Assembly (NCBI RefSeq): GCF_014646655.1
Contig: NZ_BMNR01000007.1
Location: forward strand, 62,001-126,000
DNA: 64,000 nt
Source: Yeosuana aromativorans
GTDB lineage: Bacteria; Bacteroidota; Bacteroidia; Flavobacteriales; Flavobacteriaceae
Reading direction: 5' to 3'
The translations under genes were made by a program, and so were the position numbers. Shown piece by piece: positions 26,501 to 33,914 of the stretch. The notes below the pieces were generated by a model that searched no databases, was not told where the DNA came from, and worked only from the letters and a program-made list of their open reading frames with translations. Within the stretch, counting starts at the first letter, position 1. Each line of letters opens with the position of its first letter.

Positions 26501-27214
26501 AAAATGCGGAAGTTTTTAAAGAAAGCACTTGACGATTATTTGACCCAAAGAACGTTTGAAAAGAAACGGGAAAAGCCATTGATGTACAATGATGGCCAAG
26601 GATATATTCGTTACCAAAAAGGATCATTGGTGTTTTATGCCCTAAGCGATTACATTGGCGAGGATACATTAAACAATGCCTTAAAACGCTACGTTCAAAA
26701 AGTTAAGTTTCAAGACCCGCCCTATACCACATCGGTAGACATGGTGAATTTTATTAGTCAAGCAACGCCTGATAGCCTACAATATGTTATTCATGACATG
26801 TTTGAAACCATTACTCTGTATTCCAATAGAATCGTTGACGTAACGTCTAAAGAGTTGGATAACGGCACATATCAAGTGGATATTGAGTTTAATGTAAGCA
26901 AGTATCGCAACAATGAAAAAGGCAGGAAATATTATGGATTGAAAGTTGGGGACACGTTGAGTTACCAAACAGAGAGCATGAAAAAACCTGAATTGTCAGT
27001 TCCTTTAAACGATTATATTGATATTGGTGTGTTTGCCAAAGAAGAGGTTGATGGAAAAATGAAGGACAAAGAATTGTATTTAAAGAAATATAAAATTATG
27101 GCCATCAATAATAAAGTGACCATTATTGTTGATGAAAAACCATCGGAAGTAGGCGTTGACCCTTACAATAAATTGATCGATACCAAATCTGATGATAACC
27201 GGCGTGAATTGTAA
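23558..27214 (+). CDS. ABC-2 permease fused to an M1 aminopeptidase domain
   Basis: This 1218-residue protein has a membrane part with about twelve to thirteen hydrophobic helices in two ABC-2-like blocks (about 1-270 and 325-595). An extracytoplasmic M1 peptidase-like part occupies about 620-1218. The zinc site is HEVAHQWWAH beginning at residue 939 (H939, E940, H943). The third ligand is probably E963 in MLSESLSEY, which is 19 residues after H943 rather than the usual 18. This fusion recurs in Bacteroidota. It acts with the ATPase encoded just upstream. A coupled transport and peptide-trimming role is inferred. Confidence 0.88.
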   Translation: MFSTIYIHELKYWFKKPAFYIYMAIFLLLSLFLSASSAGIFDFLTVTTGSSKVVNSPIGINGLFNGMATFIFFLFPSIIGVSIYRDFKSEMHTILYSYPFSKANYLFAKFISGITVVTLIVLVIGLGMYVGFRLPGTNQDLVGPFVLQAYLQAYFVYIIPNILLFGAIVFAVVAFSRNIAAGFIVVVLLMLIQGILSNLLSDPENRFISALLDPFGSEAANYYTRYWTVAEQNELVLPLKGVVIYNRLIWLGVASLVFGLVYRFFTFSQQAVSFSFKRQKAERSTKSNFGGITRIHLSKVDFDFSFVQNLKTTWKLSNIDFKYIIKSWPFISIVLVGLIFILISSTALGELFGTKTYPVTWQMLLIPGNSFALFINILTFLYAGMLVHRGKLDNMNHLVDVTPIPNWTLLLSKLIALLKMQALLLLVIMIGGMAIQIYHGYYHFEIGHYLYELYVLNFIGFVIWALLSLMIQTLIGNPYLGLFVLLVISIGIPFLSFAGIEQSIFKYNQAPGFQYSDMNGYGSTFLPYFVHKLYWLCNGLLFLCVTALFWVRGLPNSFKERMLIAKSRFKGFVLVASIVCLVAFITLGSAIYYQNNVLNEYVSSKDQELRAVNWEKTYKKYEHAIQPRIVAVNCNVNIFPKKLNFDASGTYVMVNKSDVPIDSLLLNYNDYPSTFEFSKPNTLVSKDSVYHFDIYKLQEALQPGDSLQLHFKVHNKPNTWYRKNSPVLENGTFINNFQMFPSLGYNSESELQDDEVRKKYGLPENDLKPMPTDSTALGNTYISKDADWIDFEATVSTSPDQIAIAPGYLQKEWTKDNRRYFHYKMDSKILNFYAFNSARYQVKKDKWHDVNLEIYYHKGHEFNLDRMIAGMKASLDYNSKNFSPYQHKQLRIIEFPRTGGSFAQSFPNTIPYSEGVGFIADVDDSDEGGVDYPFAITVHEVAHQWWAHQVIGADVLGATMLSESLSEYVSLKVLEHQQGKTKMRKFLKKALDDYLTQRTFEKKREKPLMYNDGQGYIRYQKGSLVFYALSDYIGEDTLNNALKRYVQKVKFQDPPYTTSVDMVNFISQATPDSLQYVIHDMFETITLYSNRIVDVTSKELDNGTYQVDIEFNVSKYRNNEKGRKYYGLKVGDTLSYQTESMKKPELSVPLNDYIDIGVFAKEEVDGKMKDKELYLKKYKIMAINNKVTIIVDEKPSEVGVDPYNKLIDTKSDDNRREL

Positions 27215-27313
27215 AATAATCTTTCTTGGTATTGTAAATAATTATCAAAAATTTAAGGCGTTAAAGCCTGTAAATTATTAATTTTGATTATTAATGACGC
27301 CACAATTTTTACA

Positions 27314-27991
27314 ATGAATTATTTGCCCTACATAATTTTGTTGTTTCCGTTGGTAATGTTTTCGCAAGAGAATAATACCGTTGAGAAAGATTCAACCGAG
27401 TATGATTATTATATTGTTGAAGGCGATTCTATTCCAAGGGAAACCATAGACCTTGATGAGGTTTATGTACTCAATAAATTAAAGTTTGACAGTCCTGAGG
27501 ATAGAATGCGGTATTTGATTTTACGGCGTAAAACCATTAAAGTTTATCCGTATGCCAAAATGGCTGCAGACCGTTTGGATTCCTTAAATGCCCGTTTGGA
27601 CAAACTTAAAACCAAAAGAGAAAAGCGACAATATACCAAGCTTATTCAAAAATATATTGAAGGTGAGTTTTCTGAAAAACTTAAAAAATTTACGCGTACT
27701 GAAGGTCAGATATTAATCAAATTGATTCATAGACAAACAGGTGAAACCACTTTTGATTTGGTAAAAGAACTTAAAAGTGGCTGGACAGCGTTTTGGTACA
27801 ATACAACTGCCAGTATGTTTGATCTGTCTTTAAAGCAAGGTTTTGATCCAGAACATGTTAAGGAAGATTATTTGATTGAGGATATCTTGCAACGTAACTT
27901 TTTGAGTGGTGCGCTGGAACGTCAGGAACCTGCCATAAAATTTGATTTTTATGAATTGACCGAAAAATGGTTACATAAAAAAAAGCCCTAA
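27314..27991 (+). CDS. Secreted DUF4294 family protein
   Basis: From ATG 27314 the product is 225 residues with a signal peptide (about 1-18, ending MFSQ). The DUF4294 region follows, with YVLNKLKFDSPEDRMRYLILRR, KVYPYAKMAADRLDSLNARL and LIKLIHRQTGETTFDLVKEL. The family is a Bacteroidota periplasmic protein of unknown function. A TTG at 27284 would extend the frame, but a -7 box TAATTTTG (27279-27286) overlaps it, so ATG 27314 is preferred. The hemolysin III gene follows 9 bases later. Confidence 0.82.
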   Translation: MNYLPYIILLFPLVMFSQENNTVEKDSTEYDYYIVEGDSIPRETIDLDEVYVLNKLKFDSPEDRMRYLILRRKTIKVYPYAKMAADRLDSLNARLDKLKTKREKRQYTKLIQKYIEGEFSEKLKKFTRTEGQILIKLIHRQTGETTFDLVKELKSGWTAFWYNTTASMFDLSLKQGFDPEHVKEDYLIEDILQRNFLSGALERQEPAIKFDFYELTEKWLHKKKP

Positions 27992-28000
27992 TAGTTCTTC

Positions 28001-28624
28001 ATGAAACTACAATCACCTTTTGAGGAAAAACTAAATGCCATAACACATGCGTTAGGTGCTGTCTTGGGGATTATTGCTTTACTACTGCTCATTATATTTG
28101 ATTCCCACAAAACACCCTGGAGCCGTTTTAGTGTCATTGTCTATGGGCTATCCATTATTATATTGTTTTCGGCATCTACCTTGTATCATGCTGTTAAAGA
28201 CGAAAACAAAAAACATTATTTTAGGATTGTTGACCACATTAGTATTTACCTGTTAATAGCCGGTACTTACACACCGGTCTTGCTTATAACTTTAAACCAT
28301 AGTTTGGGGTGGACTCTGTTTTGGGTGGTTTGGGGCATAGCTGCTTTTGGTGTTGTGCTCAAATTATTTTTTACGGGCCGGTTTGAGGTATTTTCCACCT
28401 TGTTGTATTTGGTTATGGGCTGGTTGATTATTTTTGATTTTTCAAATCTTTCCAATGCTATTGGTAATGGAATTTTGTGGCTGTTTGCGGGTGGCATGGC
28501 GTACACTTTGGGAATTGTTTTTTATGTGGTTCACCGCATACCGTATAATCATGTTATTTGGCATTTATTTGTGCTAGCAGGAGCTATTTGTCATTTTTTT
28601 ATGATATTCTTGTATATTATTTAA
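28001..28624 (+). CDS. Hemolysin III family (TrhA/PAQR-type) membrane protein
   Basis: This 207-residue protein has seven membrane helices. It shows the family's metal-site pattern: EEKLNAITHALGA at the N-terminus, SASTLYHAVKDE, FRIVDHISIYLLIAGTYTP, and HVIWHLFVLAGAICHF at the end, with the conserved histidines. Proteins of this group are PAQR relatives; bacterial ones affect membrane lipid balance, and true haemolytic activity is rarely shown. It sits between DUF4294 and a GNAT gene on the same strand with short gaps. Confidence 0.88.
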   Translation: MKLQSPFEEKLNAITHALGAVLGIIALLLLIIFDSHKTPWSRFSVIVYGLSIIILFSASTLYHAVKDENKKHYFRIVDHISIYLLIAGTYTPVLLITLNHSLGWTLFWVVWGIAAFGVVLKLFFTGRFEVFSTLLYLVMGWLIIFDFSNLSNAIGNGILWLFAGGMAYTLGIVFYVVHRIPYNHVIWHLFVLAGAICHFFMIFLYII

Positions 28625-28649
28625 TAACCCAAACTGGATTTAAAAATTT

Positions 28650-29141
28650 ATGATTGAATTTATACCAGCTGATACCAAGGAACAGTTTGGCCAAATAGCT
28701 AAATTGGCCGATACAATATGGCGAGAATATTACACGCCCATTATTGGTATTGAACAGGTGGAGTATATGATTGAAAATTTTCAATCATCAGATATTATGT
28801 ATACCCAATATGCCAACGGGTTTGAGTATTTCATGATTTATTACAACAATCATTTTGTGGGCTACATAGCTATTCAAAAGCAAAAGAAAAAATTGTTTGT
28901 TAGTAAGTTTTATATTTCAAAACAATATCGGGGCAAAAAAATAGGGAAGGCAGCCATGGCATTTGTAGAGGAAAAAGCCATTAAAATGGATTGTAAGGCC
29001 ATCAAGCTTTATGTCAATAAAAATAATGCCAATTCCATCGCGGCTTATGAAGCCTTAGGGTTTGAAAACATCAAATCTGCGGTAACCGATATTGGAAATG
29101 GCTTTATCATGGATGATTATAAAATGGAGAAACGACTATAA
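28650..29141 (+). CDS. GNAT family N-acetyltransferase
   Basis: This 163-residue protein has an acetyl-CoA binding motif YISKQYRGKKIGKAAMAFVEE (V/I-x-x-x-x-R-G/K-x-G pattern) and the C-terminal AAYEALGFENIKS. The substrate is not predictable: GNAT enzymes acetylate amines, amino groups of metabolites, or proteins. It is the last of three plus-strand genes and ends one base before the convergent DUF4268 gene. Confidence 0.87.
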   Translation: MIEFIPADTKEQFGQIAKLADTIWREYYTPIIGIEQVEYMIENFQSSDIMYTQYANGFEYFMIYYNNHFVGYIAIQKQKKKLFVSKFYISKQYRGKKIGKAAMAFVEEKAIKMDCKAIKLYVNKNNANSIAAYEALGFENIKSAVTDIGNGFIMDDYKMEKRL

Positions 29142-29570
29142 TCAATCCACCAAAATATCCTTGTAATCCTCAAAAAACGATTCAAACAATCCCATTTTTT
29201 GATTAAAAAATTCCATTACCTCACGCCACGAGTTCTTGTTGTGAATGGATACTTTTTGTTCTAAAGGCACATAAATTCTGGAAATTTCTTTTTCATTGTC
29301 CAAAATATAAGTCTCCTCAAAAATGGCATCTGGTAAATAATCTGCTTTTAAAATGGATTGCAACGATTGCAGTTTTTCCCAATAGGTTATGCGGTTCTCT
29401 AAATCGTCTTCTAAATCTAAAGCCACCAAAGCCGACTTGGTATCAAAATGGAATTTAAAGCTAAATCCTTTTATTTTGGTATCGTATAAAATCCATTTTC
29501 TTGGAAACGACTTTCCAAAACTGGTCCAAAACGCGTGTCGTAATTGTCGTGATTCTTCTTTACTGAACAT
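29142..29570 (-). CDS. DUF4268 family protein
   Basis: This 142-residue protein begins MFSKEESRQLRHAFWTSFGKSFPRKW and contains GFSFKFHFDTKSALVALDLE, which match DUF4268. In larger proteins this domain is found attached to nuclease-like folds; alone, its function is unknown. Its ATG overlaps the stop of the ZIP gene by one base (TAATG), so it is translationally coupled. It is the last gene of the methyltransferase-ZIP-DUF4268 run. Confidence 0.8.
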   Translation of the reverse strand: MFSKEESRQLRHAFWTSFGKSFPRKWILYDTKIKGFSFKFHFDTKSALVALDLEDDLENRITYWEKLQSLQSILKADYLPDAIFEETYILDNEKEISRIYVPLEQKVSIHNKNSWREVMEFFNQKMGLFESFFEDYKDILVD

Positions 29571-30241
29571 TACATAAAGTAAGCAATGGCAACAGCCGCC
29601 ATAATGGTTATCAGTTTGGTTAAATTAAATTTGTGGTTCTCATTGCTTTCAAACAAAATCGTGGTTGAAATATGCAAAAAGATACCAATGACCACTGCCG
29701 ATATTTGATAATAATAAACCTGAACCATATCAAAATTTTCAGAAAGCAACACGCCAATCGGGGTCATAATGGCAAATAATACCAAGAAAAAAGCAATCTT
29801 GATTTTACTTAATTTTGAAGCTAAAAAGAATGTCGATAAAATAATGGCAACCGGTAGTTTGTGCACAATAATACCATAAATCAAATTATGGTGCGCCTCA
29901 ATGGGAATCCCTTCCAAAATGGAATGGATACTTAAACTGACAAACAACAACCAAGGAAATAGGTTGCTTTCCTTATTTAAATGCACATGCCCGTGTTCGG
30001 CACCTTTTGAGAAAAACTCCAAAATAATCTGGAGCAAAATTCCCACCATGATAAACAACCCAATGGATTTATCATTGTTTTGGTACACTTCAGGCAAAAA
30101 GTCAAAAACGGTAATGGACAGTAAAAAAGCCCCACTAAAGGCCAACAGCAACTTGAGATTTTTGCGCTGCGAAGGTTTTAATACCACCACAATCAAAAAT
30201 CCTAAAAGCACACTAACAACCGGAAGTATTAAATTTAACAT
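29570..30241 (-). CDS. ZIP family metal transporter
   Basis: This 223-residue membrane protein has about eight helices. LFVSLSIHSILEGIPIEAHHN (helix IV region, H-S/N-x-x-E-G pattern) and IIVHKLPVAIILST (helix V HK-P) are the metal-binding motifs of ZIP transporters. A histidine-bearing loop (EHGHVHL) precedes helix IV. It probably imports zinc or another divalent cation across the inner membrane. It follows the methyltransferase gene by six bases and overlaps DUF4268. Confidence 0.87.
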   Translation of the reverse strand: MLNLILPVVSVLLGFLIVVVLKPSQRKNLKLLLAFSGAFLLSITVFDFLPEVYQNNDKSIGLFIMVGILLQIILEFFSKGAEHGHVHLNKESNLFPWLLFVSLSIHSILEGIPIEAHHNLIYGIIVHKLPVAIILSTFFLASKLSKIKIAFFLVLFAIMTPIGVLLSENFDMVQVYYYQISAVVIGIFLHISTTILFESNENHKFNLTKLITIMAAVAIAYFM

Positions 30242-30247
30242 AGCAGA

Positions 30248-30979
30248 TTATTTAAAAATCATGACCAAACGCTCAGACGTTTCAGGTTTAAATTTATTCA
30301 ATTTATAATCACCAAATACATCCAGTAAATATACACCAGCTTTTTCAAACAACAACTCAAAATCCTGCAATGAAAATGCTCTCACGCGTTCTTGAAATGC
30401 GAAGCTGTTACCATCATGGTCAAACTCAATATCCTTTACAATATAACCGTCACGCACATAACGCCTTAAAAAAAAGGTAATGCCATCAACCACTTTCATC
30501 TCTTCGGGTACTAGGTTATCAATCACAAAGTTGGAGTTCATAAAATCAATCACCGCAAACCCTGTTGCATTGAGTTCTTTTTTAATAGATTTAATGGTCT
30601 TTAGGTTGTCAATATCCTCATCAAAATACCCAAAGCTGGTAAACAGGTTAAAAACCGCATCAAATTTTTGGTTAAACGGTTTGCACATATCATGCACCTT
30701 AAAATGCAAGCTCTCATTTTCAAACTGTTTGGCAAATGCAATACTGTTACCAGACAAATCCGCACCGGTCACATCATATCCCAAGGTATTCAAGTACACC
30801 GAATGCCGTCCTTTACCACAGGCCAGGTCCAAAATAGTACCACCTTCAGGAATGTTCAGGTATTCCGTAAGCGTATCCATAAAGGCATGCGCTTCGGTAT
30901 CATCCCGGTCCTTGTAAAGTATGTGGTAAAATGGTGTATCAAACCACGATGAAAACCATTTTGTATGCTCTGTTGTCAT
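30248..30979 (-). CDS. Class I SAM-dependent methyltransferase
   Basis: From ATG at 30979 the product is 243 residues. An upstream extension to 31048 is open but would run toward the REP-like element and is less likely. SAM motif I is ILDLACGKGRHS, followed by GYDVTGADLS (motif II) and FDAVFNLFTSFGYF (motif for the acceptor region). It is a small cytoplasmic methyltransferase with no specific substrate visible. Downstream genes are ZIP and DUF4268. One REP-like element begins about 70 bases upstream of the start. Confidence 0.82.
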   Translation of the reverse strand: MTTEHTKWFSSWFDTPFYHILYKDRDDTEAHAFMDTLTEYLNIPEGGTILDLACGKGRHSVYLNTLGYDVTGADLSGNSIAFAKQFENESLHFKVHDMCKPFNQKFDAVFNLFTSFGYFDEDIDNLKTIKSIKKELNATGFAVIDFMNSNFVIDNLVPEEMKVVDGITFFLRRYVRDGYIVKDIEFDHDGNSFAFQERVRAFSLQDFELLFEKAGVYLLDVFGDYKLNKFKPETSERLVMIFK

Positions 30980-31049
30980 ATTACATATTATGGGGTTCCC
31001 GCACCAAGGCGCGGTCAGGTTTTCCGCTATATCTTTAAAAAAACGCACT

Positions 31050-31136
31050 CGTCATTACGAGGAGTGAAACGACGTGGTAATCCCTATAATTGATTAGTAG
31101 ATTGCCACAGCAAATAAAATTTGCTTCGCAATGACG
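31050..31136. repeat. REP-like palindromic element, copy 1
   Basis: The left end is CGTCATTACGAGGAGTG and the right end is TTGCTTCGCAATGACG, so the outer ends CGTCATT / AATGACG are inverted. Inside are GTGGTAATC and GATTGCC. A second element at 32401-32510 has the same two kinds of end in the opposite order. Elements with GTCATTGCGAG ends are common non-coding repeats in many genomes. It could form a hairpin in RNA. Confidence 0.75.
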
Positions 31137-31242
31137 TTTTTGTTTTTTTAAAGGATGCCGCTGCAACCCTTAACCTAAAAGCAAATAAACATTTAGATTG
31201 CCGCAAAATTAAGTTATTTTTGTAATCTATTTAGGATAAATA

Positions 31243-32400
31243 ATGGAGAATAATTTTAACATGTTGGCCAAAACCCTCTTTGGCTTTGAAGATTTATTAG
31301 CAAAAGAACTTACCCAACTTGGGGCACAAGACGTTAAAACAGGCGTTCGCAGCGTTAGTTTTGTTGGCGATAAAGGCTTTATGTACAAAGCCAACCTGGG
31401 ATTGCGCACCGCTATAAAAATCCTGAAACCCATTGCTAGCTTTAGGGTCAATGGCGAACAGGACTTGTATAACAAAATCCATGAGATGCCTTGGGAAGAT
31501 TACCTGAAACCTACAGGAACCTTGGCCATTGATGCCACTATTCATTCCGATTTATTTACTAACTCCCTCTACATTGCACAAAAGACAAAAGATGCCATTG
31601 TGGACCGTTTTAGGGAGCAAACCGGCGAACGCCCCAATGTGGATTTAAAGTTCCCTGATTTAAAAGTGAACATTCATATAGATAGAAAGCAATGCACCGT
31701 GTCTTTGGATTCCTCAGGCGATTCCCTGCACAAGCGCGGTTATAAAACAGCCACCAATATTGCGCCCATAAATGAAGTGTTGGCTGCTGGGCTCATCATG
31801 CTATCCGGTTGGGATGGCCAAAGTGATTTTATGGATCCCATGTGCGGTAGCGGCACCATTCCTATTGAGGCGGCTATGATAGCCTGTAACATTCCGCCAA
31901 ACCTGATGCGCAAGGAATTTGCCTTTGAGCGTTGGCAGGATTGGGATGTGGACCTGTTTGAAAAAATTGAGGAATCCTTACTGGGTAAAACCCGCGATTT
32001 CCATTATAAAATTATTGGGTATGACAAAGCACCTAGTGCGGTTGCCAAAGCCAAGGAAAACGTGAAGAATGCCCAGCTTGATGATTTTATAGAGATTAAG
32101 CACGAAGACTTTTTCAAGACCCAAAAAGGCGGTGAGGGGAAATTGCACATGGTGTTTAACCCACCGTATGGCGAGCGCTTGAATTTGGATATGGAAAGTT
32201 TTTATAAAAGCATTGGCGATACACTGAAGCAAAACTATCCGGACACCGATGCCTGGTTTATTACCAGTAACCTGGATGCCTTAAAACATGTGGGATTACG
32301 CCCTTCCAGAAAAATACACTTATACAATGCCAAATTGGAAGCCCGTTTGGTAAAATACGTGATGTACGAAGGCAGCAAAAAAGGGAAGTATATGAAGTAG
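31243..32400 (+). CDS. THUMP-domain class I RNA methyltransferase (RlmL N-terminal type)
   Basis: This 385-residue protein has a THUMP region at about 45-160 (VKTGVRSVSFVGDKGFMYKA and onward) and a methyltransferase with SAM motif DPMCGSGTIPIEAAM at 198 and the catalytic NPPYGERL at 306-313. It probably makes N2-methylguanosine in 23S rRNA, like the first half of E. coli RlmL (position G2445); the precise site is inferred. A -7-like box TATTTTTG is at 31215-31222. The gene is flanked on both sides by REP-like elements, and its last codons are repeated in decayed form downstream. Confidence 0.9.
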   Translation: MENNFNMLAKTLFGFEDLLAKELTQLGAQDVKTGVRSVSFVGDKGFMYKANLGLRTAIKILKPIASFRVNGEQDLYNKIHEMPWEDYLKPTGTLAIDATIHSDLFTNSLYIAQKTKDAIVDRFREQTGERPNVDLKFPDLKVNIHIDRKQCTVSLDSSGDSLHKRGYKTATNIAPINEVLAAGLIMLSGWDGQSDFMDPMCGSGTIPIEAAMIACNIPPNLMRKEFAFERWQDWDVDLFEKIEESLLGKTRDFHYKIIGYDKAPSAVAKAKENVKNAQLDDFIEIKHEDFFKTQKGGEGKLHMVFNPPYGERLNLDMESFYKSIGDTLKQNYPDTDAWFITSNLDALKHVGLRPSRKIHLYNAKLEARLVKYVMYEGSKKGKYMK

Positions 32401-32510
32401 ACGTCATTGCGAGCGTAGCGAAGCAATCTATTTATCGTTTAATCAGTATCTATGAACTTTACAAACAGTGAGATTACGACGTCATTCGTTCCTCATTCCT
32501 CGTAATGACG
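32401..32510. repeat. REP-like palindromic element, copy 2 (opposite orientation)
   Basis: It starts CGTCATTGCGAGCGTAGCG at 32402 and ends CTCGTAATGACG at 32510. The left end matches the reverse complement of the right end of copy 1, and the right end matches the reverse complement of its left end. It touches the stop codon of the methyltransferase gene. Confidence 0.75.
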
Positions 32511-32704
32511 TGTGATGTAAGAAGGCAGTAAAAGGGGAAGTATAGGAATTGAATTTTGGAGTTTCGTTTATAGGTGAGTATATGCAAAGTAGACGATTGC
32601 GGACTTTAAACTAATCAAACCGTTACAATTTTGAAGCGGGCTAAAACCTTTGTGTTTATTACTATCTCTCCAATTTTGTATATACATTGTTAGCAAAAGT
32701 TTTT
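32511..32704. repeat. Decayed repeats of the methyltransferase 3' end
   Basis: The stretch 32508-32544 (GAAGGCAGTAAAAGGGGAAG) is close to the gene end at 32357-32393 (GAAGGCAGCAAAAAAGGGAAG). A second partial copy at 32577-32605 has GTATATGCAAAGTAGACG against GTATATGAAGTAGACG at 32388-32404. The rest of this gap, up to the minus-strand gene ending at 32705, shows no gene that I can support. Confidence 0.55.
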
Positions 32705-33481
32705 TCAATTTTCATTTATTGAGTCAAATTTAGGTACAAATTCAGATGGTATTCGATTGAAGATATTTCTTAATCCAGAAGATATAGAACCTATAAAAAA
32801 TATAACTATTACAATAGGAATGAATAGAATAACATATAATTTCCATACTGTATTATTCATAATTTTTCTTGGTAGACCAATGGTATTATCAAATAATTTA
32901 TCAGCATAAAATTCTGAGGTATGTTCTCCATTCTTAATTTTATTAACACCTTTTATTGAACCTTCTATTGATATTTCATCGCTGGGTAATCCATCATGGT
33001 AAATACGAAACTTCATTCCTTGATTTTTGTCTATGTAGTCAAAATCAAAAAATACAGAGTTAGTTTCATTCTCAACATAAGTAGTAAAACCATTAATTGA
33101 ATTTTTTTCAAATACAATATCAGCCCCCAATATTTTAATTTCTTTTGGAAAATTAATTCTTAATCTGTCTTTTTCAACGATATCATTTTTATTAATTGTC
33201 ATTTTTCCCTTATTCCAAAAAGAAACATTTGTTATAGTCAATTTCTCAACTTTTTCCCCTTTATAATCAATTGACAGGTCTTTAAGTGATTTCTTGTTAC
33301 CTTTAAAAAGATTAAAAGATCTCAATAGATAAACAGGCTCCTTCTCTTTTTTACTTTTAACATACAAAATAATTGAAATTAAAATACTTAATATTGCTAA
33401 TATTAAGAATACAAAATTCAATATGTCATTTTGACTTAATGTATTGAAAAAATCTCTTAATAAACTAATTACTTTATCCAT
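32705..33481 (-). CDS. Unknown membrane-anchored protein
   Basis: This 258-residue protein is not recognised. Hydrophobic helices lie at about residues 18-42 and 212-234. The central 170 residues are polar and strand-rich (for example KLTITNVSFWNKGKMTINKND), so it may be an extracytoplasmic or cytoplasmic sandwich between two anchors. Its codons are richer in A and T than those of its neighbours, and it stands alone beside the REP-like element, which suggests acquired DNA. No function can be proposed. Confidence 0.65.
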   Translation of the reverse strand: MDKVISLLRDFFNTLSQNDILNFVFLILAILSILISIILYVKSKKEKEPVYLLRSFNLFKGNKKSLKDLSIDYKGEKVEKLTITNVSFWNKGKMTINKNDIVEKDRLRINFPKEIKILGADIVFEKNSINGFTTYVENETNSVFFDFDYIDKNQGMKFRIYHDGLPSDEISIEGSIKGVNKIKNGEHTSEFYADKLFDNTIGLPRKIMNNTVWKLYVILFIPIVIVIFFIGSISSGLRNIFNRIPSEFVPKFDSINEN

Positions 33482-33716
33482 TTTTTTATTTTAATTTTTG
33501 TTAAAGAATTGATATCAAATGGTTTTAATATTTAAATCAGCCGGAAAGCTAAGTTAGATTTTTCTTACCAACAACACTATACGCACTGATAAGTATTTTC
33601 AAACAGATATTAACTTTTTATGTCAAAAAATCAAATAAACAGTTTAAAGTATGACCAATATTAGTTTTTATAAAAAACAATATCAATAGCTTTGTGTAAG
33701 TTTAAAACCACTTATT

Positions 33717-33896
33717 ATGAGCCATTCTAAAGTATGTATGGTGTGCAAAAAATCATCAGCAGACACACCAGTTACCAAATTTCACTATAAAGACAGTGCC
33801 TTTTATATTTGTCCGCAACATTTGCCTGTGTTAATCCATAACCCACAAGAATTGGTCGGGCTACTGGATGGCGCCGATACCATGCAAGGTGGGTAA
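33717..33896 (+). CDS. Small zinc-ribbon-like protein, 59 residues
   Basis: ATG 33717 opens 59 codons, ending at TAA 33894-33896. CMVCKKS near the N-terminus and CPQHLPVL at residues 32-39 give a C-x2-C...C-x2-H arrangement, a likely single zinc site. FHYKDSAFYICPQH resembles short knuckle domains. A possible -7 box TAGCTTTG is at 33687-33694. Its small size and intact cysteine pairs favour a real gene. Function unknown. Confidence 0.6.
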   Translation: MSHSKVCMVCKKSSADTPVTKFHYKDSAFYICPQHLPVLIHNPQELVGLLDGADTMQGG

Positions 33897-33914
33897 TGGT
33901 TAAGTGCATGATTT

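Noticed and set aside
27254-27270. AAGGC / GCCTT-like hairpin after the peptidase fusion
   Set aside because: The stem is only four to five pairs and has no T run, so it is not supported as a terminator.
31050-32510. CRISPR-like repeats
   Set aside because: There are only two elements, of inverted palindromic form, far apart, without regular spacers and without cas genes.
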